64,000 bases of DNA, from assembly GCA_029851415.1 (NCBI GenBank), contig CM056743.1, positions 122,976,305 to 123,040,304 on the forward strand, in the 5' to 3' direction. The notes below the pieces were generated by a model, which did not search any database, was not told the origin of the DNA, and saw only the letters and a list, made by a program, of their open reading frames with translations. The DNA is from Eretmocerus hayati (Eukaryota > Arthropoda > Insecta > Hymenoptera > Aphelinidae). Shown piece by piece: positions 56,273-64,000 of this stretch. The translations under genes were made by a program, and so were the position numbers. Positions within the stretch are counted from its first letter, which is position 1; each line of letters opens with the position of its first letter.

Positions 56273-56928
56273 TAATTTTTGAGGTTTAGCTGGAAGCAGC
56301 TTTTTTCAATGGTGTGATCGACACAATTTTACTCCACTATAATCTTCAATTGAATTACAACCTTTGCCATCGGTATTTAATGGGGTTGGATGACTTACTT
56401 AAGAATATATCAGAACGCCCAGAGATATTCCTGGACGAATTACACATGTCTCGTACATTTATAGTATCCAAGATGATCCATAAATTACCAGTTCCTGATC
56501 CAGTCGGATCTCTTTGATTCAGATGCTGATTACTCCTGGCTTTCTTCACGAACAGATGATATTTGCTACGATAAGATAAAAATGAGCGCACATATAAATT
56601 CACCTAAAATTTGTGATACCATTCTTGAGCTAGAGGCCTCCTATCTCGTAAGAGTGGGTGATAACTTTTTTGAACGATAACTCTTTTTCAGTTGCTATTC
56701 GCTACGCCGTGTTTATTCAGCTTTCGTGCTCTAAAGTCTTTTGCCATCATTCAGTTATGCTCGAGTCCTCTGTTACAGTCTGTGGAAAAGTTTCGAACAG
56801 TGTCGATCGAAGCATATTGTTGTGATCGTACGTGCAAGATACACGTTTAAAATAACGCGGTATCGAAATATCAACTTTGAGACCACGTTGACGAAAAACG
56901 TTTCTGGCATTATTCAAGATTGTGAAAA
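56273..56928. other. Upstream region of the dehydrogenase gene
   Basis: No coding exon recognised. It presumably includes the promoter and 5' leader. No convincing TATA box at a defined distance from the ATG could be chosen. Confidence 0.4.
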
Positions 56929-59105
56929 ATGTATGTGACAGATAAAGTAGTTATAGTGACGGGTGGATTGAAGGGTATTGGTTTTGCTATTACCCAGCAG
57001 CTTCTGAGAAATGGAGCAAAGGTGAGATTATTGTGCAAAATGTAATCTCTATAACGTGAAAAAATGCTGAGTGAAATGATATAATTCATTTTAGTATGTG
57101 GCAATTTTTGACCTATTCGATGCTAAAGATGCTATAGTGAATCGAGTGATGGAAAGCCTCAAGCGAGAATTTCATCCTGGAAATTTTGGATATTATCAGT
57201 GCAACGTGGCTAATGCAACAGAATTCACAGGTAACAATGTATGAGGATCATCTTCGTTATCAAGAAACATAAATCAGCAGAATTTATCCATCTTAAACAC
57301 CTGAATGATTTTTTCAGCGTCTTACGAGAAAGTTGAAGCCTTGAAAAAATATGTTGACATTCTAATAAACAATGCGGGGATTTGTAACGAGAACAAATTA
57401 GATGAAATGATTGCTGTCAACTTCGTAAGTAACTTGTTTTTCAGCATGACCCCTTAAAAATGACATCTCTGAAACAAAACGGTGTTTTCAAACAAATCGG
57501 GTTTTCTATAGTCATTATCAATATCGAAATTGACAGTCTCCATTGAACGGCTTTATTCTGAGAAACGCTGTTACGTAAGATGAATTTTACGAGTATTTGA
57601 TTTTCGAAATGATTTTTTAATTGTATTACCTTTGAAGGGTAATTAGAAAATTTTTTCTATCAATGCGTTCGACTTTGACCTTCCATTTGTGATGCATCTA
57701 TAGATATGTAATAATTACTGAGCACAAAATTGGACCTCACTCATCAGGGCTCTCGTGATTATTAGAATTTGTGAGCGTCACTTTTCTTCATCATAAGCGA
57801 ATCAAATGATTTTCTCTTTGTTGAGGGTATGCCAAGTAGTCTTTGGGAATGATTTCCAAAGATGCTTGAAATAATGTTCCTGATTTTTATCAAACCCGTT
57901 TTCTCTATCTTCAGCATTCTTCATACTGTTTCATAATGGTTTTCCCATAGTATAACACTGTGCCAATCGTTTCAGCTGAATTTGATCTTAGATACATAAC
58001 TGTCATCAACTAATCATTTAGAGCTACGATTCTATTGATGCACCAAAACAAAGAGTGGTCGTAAAAAATTAGTTGAATAACAAATGAGCGAATCGGAAAG
58101 ATCCATGATTTGTTGAATTACATTCCAGAGAAGATTAGATTCTGAGCTAATACATGTAAAACCTAAATTTTTTCATGATCAGATGATTTCAAGAAACCTT
58201 CCAAAAGTTTCCACGTCATCTCGCATTTATTCCAAGACTAACTGAAACCAGACCAGAAACTAATCATTCCTACTACGGAATTACAGATGTTCAATTCTAA
58301 TGATAATCCATCTTATATCCATTTTAATTATGTGAGAGATATCAAATGCATCCACCGATTCTATAGATAATCGCAAAGTTTTGTTGTAGACGGCAGTCGT
58401 GCACGGAACAATGATGGCAGTTAGTCGAATGGACATAAACAGATCTGGAAAAGGAGGAACGATAATAAATGTTGGTTGCATCTTTGGTTTAATTAACGAA
58501 CCTGCTCATCCATTATATAATGCAACCAAACACGCAGTAGTATCTTACGTCCGATCTTTGAAGGTATGACAGAATACAAAAAATTTACCTTTCCTTTGAT
58601 CTTTGAGATTTCTTGCGACACTACATTATGGCTATTTCTGTAAAAACCTTTTGATAATCCTGTATCATATTTTCCCATGTCAAGTTGAATCTTTCATTCA
58701 CGATATGTAGCCATTTTCTCTTACTCGTGTAGGAAAATAACAGTGAATTTGGGGTGCGAATACTCTGTATGTGTCCTGGTATGACTGAAACAGAGTTCGC
58801 CAGTGCCGATAATTTTGATGAAATCTTACCAAATTTTGTCAATCAAGATGCTATACAAAAACACATGATGACATTTAACATATACATGCAGAAGTGAGTG
58901 AGCTTATAGTCAATATAATGTAGTGAGTATATCAATCAGTAACTTTTTTATTTCAATTTTTTGTTAAAGGCCTGAAAGTGTTGCTGTTGGTATCATAGAA
59001 ATGCTAGAAAAGGCAAAAGAGGGTGAGGTATGGGTTGCCCAGAAAGACCATCCTCCATTTCCAGTCGAAGATTTTGGAAATGTCGAGAATCTCATCACAG
59101 CGTAA
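56929..59105 (+). CDS. Short-chain dehydrogenase/reductase, 15-PGDH-like (268 aa, six exons)
   Basis: Exons: 56929-57021, 57095-57230, 57318-57424, 58390-58563, 58733-58893, 58970-59105. All introns are GT-AG and the frame stays open throughout. The product is a classical NAD(P)(H)-dependent oxidoreductase. It has the cofactor loop TGGLKGIG (residues 11-18), Asp37 after the second strand (favouring NAD), NNAG (94-97), Asn111, and the YxxxK pair Tyr155/Lys159. The whole fits 15-hydroxyprostaglandin dehydrogenase-like insect enzymes (human form 266 aa), which oxidise hydroxyls on lipids or alcohols in the cytosol; the true substrate is unknown. Oddity: the catalytic Ser position, 13 residues before Tyr155, is Cys142 (NVGCIFG). 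No signal peptide. Intron 3 is long (965 bp). The start gives the usual short N-terminus before the first strand. Confidence 0.9.
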
Positions 59106-59316
59106 TTAGGTTAATGTATCATAGGTATTAGATGCGCAAGATGTGTTTTTTGTACATTTTGATAATACTGCAGAAAGATTATATATGAGAGATTTTATTG
59201 AGTCAATGTGTGACGCTACAACACTCAGAAGTATTAGAAAATGGAATCGTTTGTGTTTATTCTTGGTTCTGAGGAAAATATCAAAATTCTCACTTGATTT
59301 ATGTCCTAGCACTAAG

Positions 59317-59322
59317 AATAAA
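59317..59322 (+). terminator. Putative polyadenylation signal of the dehydrogenase gene
   Basis: AATAAA about 210 nt after the TAA stop; the first good hexamer downstream. Confidence 0.5.
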
Positions 59323-60217
59323 TGAATGATATTTTGGTATGAAACATAGGGACTTCGAAGATGGTTTTCCGTTCAGCTTTGATCCTCCGAATTCTCAAAA
59401 ATGGACACTTGCAATATGAATTTGTCAGATTGTTGTACACCTTGATTTTGTGTCTTAACCATCCCGTGAAAGTGTAACCAGCTCAATGGAGTATTCTACC
59501 AATAGTTAAAAAAATCGTCATTTAAATTTTTTTTTTTTTTCATAATACTATCCTCATTAGCCTCAATTAAATTGTAGAAATTATTAATTGAGTTAGTCAA
59601 TGCGGAAGTTTGATGAAGAATAAAAGAAAAAAAAACGAAATAGTCTCACTTCCTCGGCAGGGGAAAGAACGTAAATTGCAAATGGTTTTTCTACTGTTGG
59701 ATTTATTCGGTATCTAAAAACGATTACATATAAGCAAGACATGCGGTCCTACTAATAAGTTCTGCTTCTATTGCTCGATTATATCTGTCAAAATTTTAAT
59801 CTAAGAAACAAATTAAACGTTGCTGATGAAAGGCGGATAAATCTTTGTTCGTGAAGAGTGAAATATATCTGCGGGGATTTAACAATCGTAGTGAAAAATT
59901 TTGCAGTAGAGATTCTCCCGAAGAAAAGTTACTGAAGTATTGAAATAAATGAGTGATGATGGGCTTGGGAATTCCGTTACTCAAGCAATCAATAAATTTT
60001 GATGATATTTTCAAAACATTGAAAAATATTGGCTCTGAGACTTATCTTCATCCAGAGGTGTCCACGGATGAGAAAAGATGATTTCAATGCTTATTTTAAC
60101 CTGAATCCGAATTTTGATGGTGGAATGTCTCAAAATGATGCAAAAAAAAGTTATCAACGATTTTTCATAAACAAATGAAAAAGTTGATAGATCGACGGAA
60201 GTTTTTTTCAGGTTTTC
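59323..60217. other. Intergenic, no gene recognised
   Basis: AT-rich with poly-T and poly-A runs near 59525-59540 and 59620-59640. Nothing coding recognised. Confidence 0.45.
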
Positions 60218-60220
60218 TGA

Positions 60221-60548
60221 CAAGGAGAGGCCAGGGAGTGCGGGTCACGGATTCGGATGAAACTTTGGGAATAGTCTCCTTTTAGCACCAAAAGATGATA
60301 CCCAAAGCCGCAGAGTCTAACGCTCAAGCGTTTCCGAGCTGCGAACTAGAACCCATGCATTGCAGTATATCTATATATACCATTTTCCACATATATAGAT
60401 ATACTGTAATGCATGGGTTGTAGCCTGTAGCTCGAAAACGCTTAAGCGTTAGACTCTGCGACTTTGGGTATCATCTTTTGGTGCTAAAAGGAGACTATTC
60501 CCGGAGTTTTATCCAGATCCCTGACCCGCACTCCCTGGCCTCTCCTGG
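60221..60548. mobile_element. Palindromic PIF/Harbinger-like MITE, copy 2
   Basis: Starts CAAGGAGAGGCCAGGGAGTG and ends CACTCCCTGGCCTCTCCTGG. Flanked by TGA on both sides (60218-60220 and 60549-60551). Arms share AACGCTCAAGCGTTTCCGAG with copy 1. Confidence 0.65.
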
Positions 60549-60551
60549 TGA

Positions 60552-61350
60552 GTGTTTCTTCGTCGGAAAGGTCTCTCGACATTTTTCATGGAAACCCTTG
60601 GTGTCCCCGGAAAAAAATCCATCAAATCTCGAAAAGTCGAATTTTACAATTCTGCAGGACCTATAGTGTAGAGGTAGAATGTCATTTTTTGATCCACGAA
60701 GTTCAAAATCTTCCTCCATGTTCAGTAAAACTAGCAGGGAAGCCGGACAACGTAACCCGTCTGTGTTATTCGTCGTACATTTTCCCATGTTTTTGATGCC
60801 ATCAGTGAATACACAGGAGCAGCTCCAAAGTTGTTATGGGAGGTTTTCGTTGGCTAGTGGACAACCCCGGACCAAAAAAGGTAGTTTCGAAGTGCATTAA
60901 TCCGTTGAATTCGAATTTTGATGGTAGAATGTGGCAAAATGTTGCAAAAAAAGTTATTAACAATTTTTAGAAACAAATGAAGGATTTGATGAATCGATGG
61001 GAGCAATTTTTTCCTGATTTCTTCAAGTAATTTTACATCTAAAAGATATCCTGAAATACCATGAAGACCCTTAGTTGTCCCGAAAAAAGTTCATCAAGTT
61101 TCAAAAAGTCGAAAATTTCAATTCGTGAAAACCTGTAGCGTAGAGGCGAATTGGAGTTTTCCGATCCACCAGCGCTCAAGATCATCCTCTATGTATCCCT
61201 TTCCAGTAGAACTTGTGAGGAATCCAAAAAAAACGTAACTTGCCTGTGTCACTCAACAGCCTCTTTCCCATATTTTTGATCCCATCAACACGAGCACTTG
61301 GCGAGATCAAATTGTTCCTCACCTGCTGCTACGTCTTGTATTATCAACAC
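60552..61350. repeat. Intergenic, diverged duplicated segments, no gene
   Basis: Two passages look like diverged duplicates of each other: TTTCATGGAAACCCTTGGTG (60586) to about 60800, and AATACCATGAAGACCCTTAG (61055) to about 61280. Both continue with CCCGGAAAAAAATCCATCAA- or CCCGAAAAAAGTTCATCAAG-type text. A further pairing with 59990-60230 is visible. No coding function recognised. Confidence 0.45.
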
Positions 61351-61353
61351 TAA

Positions 61354-61682
61354 CAAGGGGAGGACCTGACCTTTGGATCACCAATCCTTTGCAAAATTTT
61401 CTTACAGTTTTGTGTCACCTAGAATCTGAAGAATCCAGAGTAACTCCGTCAAATGGGCTTTCTGTCCAGAGTTACAAGCAAAAATGTTAGCGTTGCCAGT
61501 ATATCTATATATATCACTTTTTAACATGGGCCTATATGGGCAATGTTAATGTCATGGGCTGTAACTTTAAACAGGAGGCCCATTTGACGGAGTTACTCTG
61601 GATTCTTCATATTCTAGGTAATACAAAACTGTAAAAAAATTTTGGACAAGATTGGTGATCCAAAGGTCTGGTCCTCCCCTTG
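61354..61682. mobile_element. Palindromic PIF/Harbinger-like MITE, copy 3
   Basis: Starts CAAGGGGAGGACCTGACCTT and ends AAGGTCTGGTCCTCCCCTTG, flanked by TAA (61351-61353 and 61683-61685). Arms pair over almost the whole length (AGTAACTCCGTCAAATGGGC and its inverse). Confidence 0.7.
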
Positions 61683-61914
61683 TAAGTTGCTGAGCTCTTC
61701 CCCTTTATTTGCTAGCACTCGGGAAATTTTGGAAAATTCAAAGAATTTCATGGAAATTCGGAAAATACTGATTTGATTACTGTGTTTTCAATATCTAGTT
61801 CTATTCTGATTCAAGGTGTTGACACGCGACTTCGTTTGTTCCACTAAGATGTTTTTTTTATATCATGAATAATTTTGTAGATTTTTCGTCCTTGATGTTT
61901 AATATATGAGTTGA

Positions 61915-63144
61915 TTATTTGGTCTCATCGATCTTGAAGGACGGTTTTTTTTTCCACGTTCGTGGCATGGGATACAAATTTTGTTCTGGCCGGCATATAA
62001 GATTTGATTGCAACGTATTTTTTCTGTTGTTCATAAGATCTTTTGAACGATGTAATCTGGTTCTTATACATTTATCAGTGAAATCTTCAGGATAATCGTT
62101 ATCTGAAAGGAGTTGTTTTATAAGCGACAAATTAGAGGAATGAAATTTTTTTATGTGAAAGTGATGTGGCTCTGTCGACTAGATTGAACACCATGTTCCT
62201 CTTTTGGTTCATAGTATGATTGGATTTGAAATTCAAAATCCTGCCCGATGACGTTGGCTTTTGATACTAATTGGTGATGATTTTTTCATCCTCTCGGATC
62301 AGAGATATGTCAAGGAAATTGATGGTGTTGTTGTTTTCGATCTCATGTGTAAACTGTAGATGCTCACTGCAACTGTTGAAAACATTGAGGACTACATCTA
62401 CATGTTCTTTCTTCACACACATTAGAGTGTCATCGACATATCTATGATAAAATAGAGGTGTGCAATCGTGTTCATTTTTCAATTTGCGCAAGCATGAAGT
62501 TTCCAAGTCATCCATAACAATTTCTGCGAAAAGTGGAGAGATGGGTGATCCCATCGGACTATCAAAGATTTGTTGATAAATTTGATTATTAAATTGAAAA
62601 AATGTGTTGTCAAAAAAGAACTCAGTACATTTACGAATTTCATCAAACGGTATGTTAGACTTATTATGTATATCTGAAAATCTGCGGTCAAGCGCTTCTA
62701 GCACTAACCAACATAAGATGTTTGTAAACACAGAGCTAACGTCGAGAGAAAGGTGTATATTATCTTGTGGGATCGTTAAAGTCTCCAACCGTTTTTCCAA
62801 TTCGAAGCTATTGTCAATTCGTGATGCAGGTGGTTTGATACATTTTTTCAGCTCTTTATATAAAACGGAAGCAAGAAAATGAGTAGAGCTATTGACTGTA
62901 GAAATAATTGGTCTAAGTGGAACATTTTCTTTATGCATTTTTGGTAAACCATAACAACGAGATAAGTTGGTGTCCGTCTGTGTGAGAGCATTGTTGTGAT
63001 ATTTTCTAGACAAGTAGTTCAAATCGTTCCAACTTCCTAGTATTTTATGTACTTTTGCCTGTAAATTTTTGAGTGGATTATTTTTGATCGGAACGTATAC
63101 TTTTTTATCACTCAACGAAGTTGAGTGTTTTTTTTTATACTTCC
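61915..63144 (-). pseudogene. Penelope-like retroelement reverse transcriptase, truncated and broken
   Basis: A 282-codon stretch (62267-63115) carries reverse-transcriptase motifs: LPKMHK (57-62), PLRPIIS, DVSSVFTNI (motif A, 125-133), SPMGSPISP (motif B, 186-194) and YVDD (motif C, 226-229), then INFLDISL. This order and wording are those of Penelope-like elements. After it come an in-frame TAG at 62264-62266, where relatives have Trp, then about 44 more codons (YQKPTSSGRILNF...), a stop and a frame change, and a C-terminal piece with DNDYPEDFTDKCIRTRL (61915-62130). The N-terminal part upstream of 63145 and any GIY-YIG endonuclease are missing. No ATG starts the fragment. It is a dead 5'- and 3'-truncated copy. 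Confidence 0.8.
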
Positions 63145-64000
63145 CTTGTCACAACTTTGGGTAGGGCTTACTCGACTTCTTGGGAAACCCCTGGAAAATT
63201 CGAGTCCACTGTCATTGCCTTTTTCAGATTTTCTACACGCTAAAAACAAATTGGCTACATTAGCAAAATTTTTCGGTCACCTAACGTTTTGTTGATGCTG
63301 TATTCGGACAGCATTAGTTGGCCTGCTGTCCAGGGGTCTGATTGTGACGAGCGCTCCTTACGCTCCGTCCGTATCGTTCGTATCTCTTATTCCAATTCTT
63401 GTTATGTGATTGGCTATTTCTCCCAGCTGTAGCCAATCACAGGAGGGGTATTACACACAACTTACAGTTCCCACGTACGTACATACGCACGTTTCCTACG
63501 CGGCCAAGGGGTAAAAATAAACAAACATAACCTTAGAATTCGTCTGCTCAAAACAATCCGGTCAGCTTTTGCTCAAAAACTTCATCAAATTTAGTAGAAA
63601 TTCCGGTTTATGATTTTCACATTGATTGTGAAAATTTTGTATATGAAATTTTATTTGTAATAATGTTGCACGAGGTTGCATCGCAAAGAGCAGAGATGAG
63701 AGGAAAATGCTGCTTGTGAAGCAATTTTTCGTGATGATTCATGTTTTCCAGGATGCTGCAGGCCGGTGTATTTCTCTGATTCACATCAGGGATTAGATAA
63801 ATAATCCCATGCGTAGATGTTGAGCTCCAAGGTAGTTTTTTCAATTAATGTTTGATGTATTCAAGCTCAAATTGAATGCAGTTTCTGAAAGTTTTAGCTA
63901 GTTAGGGGAAATCAGTACATTTGAATTTTCAATCGACGATCAATTTATTTGTGGACTGTTGATGAACACCACCACATGAGAATCATTTCATTTGATGCTC
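63145..64000. other. Intergenic, no gene recognised
   Basis: It contains the CCAAT hairpin at 63405-63441 and an ACGTACGTACATACG run near 63475. The 75-codon frame at 63617-63844 on the minus strand has no recognisable family. Confidence 0.4.
63405..63441. promoter_or_regulatory. Inverted pair of CCAAT boxes forming a 12-bp hairpin
   Basis: TGTGATTGGCTA and TAGCCAATCACA are perfect inverse copies separated by 13 bases. Each contains a CCAAT/ATTGG core of the NF-Y type. It could be a promoter element or the end of a small inverted-repeat transposon. Confidence 0.4.

Overview
The window is eukaryotic and almost certainly from an arthropod, probably an insect. It has one intact spliced gene with short GT-AG introns, TATA/initiator promoters with arthropod-style TCATT start sites, and a very dense load of cut-and-paste transposons. 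The species cannot be fixed from the sequence. Hymenoptera is a guess based on the family of one element-borne protein.

The most remarkable object is a 10.2-kb near-perfect palindrome at 12064-22262. It is flanked by a perfect 6-bp target duplication (CGCAAA) and its ends read AG...CT, the hallmarks of Polinton/Maverick elements. The terminal inverted repeats (TIRs) are about 3.9 kb each, so most genes are present twice. From the ends inward, each arm carries a short-repeat end, a minisatellite, a pair of 17-bp palindromes, three small genes, a 117-bp tandem array and a 31-bp palindromic array. The genes are A (70 aa, proline-rich) and B and C (paralogous 162-aa proteins of unknown family). 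Each has an NRF-1-like box, a TATA box and an initiator. Gene A is followed within 20 nt of its stop by a sequence matching the replication-dependent histone mRNA 3' stem-loop. The unique 2.4-kb centre encodes a protein of an uncharacterised arthropod family (DUF8207-like by memory) and a FLYWCH zinc-finger protein. No polymerase, integrase or capsid gene was recognised, so the element looks non-autonomous or like a satellite of a Polinton or related virus.

The rest is a transposon graveyard. From left to right I can define: a TA-flanked element (1883-3076); a 206-bp hAT MITE with a perfect 8-bp duplication (3093-3298); a composite inverted-repeat element holding a 1.5-kb palindrome (4490-7490); a modular CpG-rich repeat cluster interrupted by a 1.9-kb element (7678-11670); a 2.9-kb hAT-type element made of TTTCGTTTCG repeats with a nested TA element (27257-30149); a CACTG-ended element (31080-33019); a pogo/Tigger deletion derivative with an 85-aa ORF (36739-37588); a 1.1-kb hAT foldback (37821-38929); three palindromic elements with 3-bp T-N-A duplications (40622, 60221, 61354); a TIR element carrying a truncated KRBA2/Ginger-like integrase ORF (48299-49387); a piggyBac MITE (50390-50632); and a TA-flanked element (54489-55445). 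Penelope-like retroelement remains lie at 35.2, 47.3 and 61.9-63.1 kb, one with a hammerhead-ribozyme-like core.

The only convincing host gene is a six-exon short-chain dehydrogenase/reductase resembling insect 15-hydroxyprostaglandin dehydrogenase (56929-59105). It is complete, but the usual catalytic Ser is Cys. The remaining stretches, noted one by one in the feature list, show no gene I can support.
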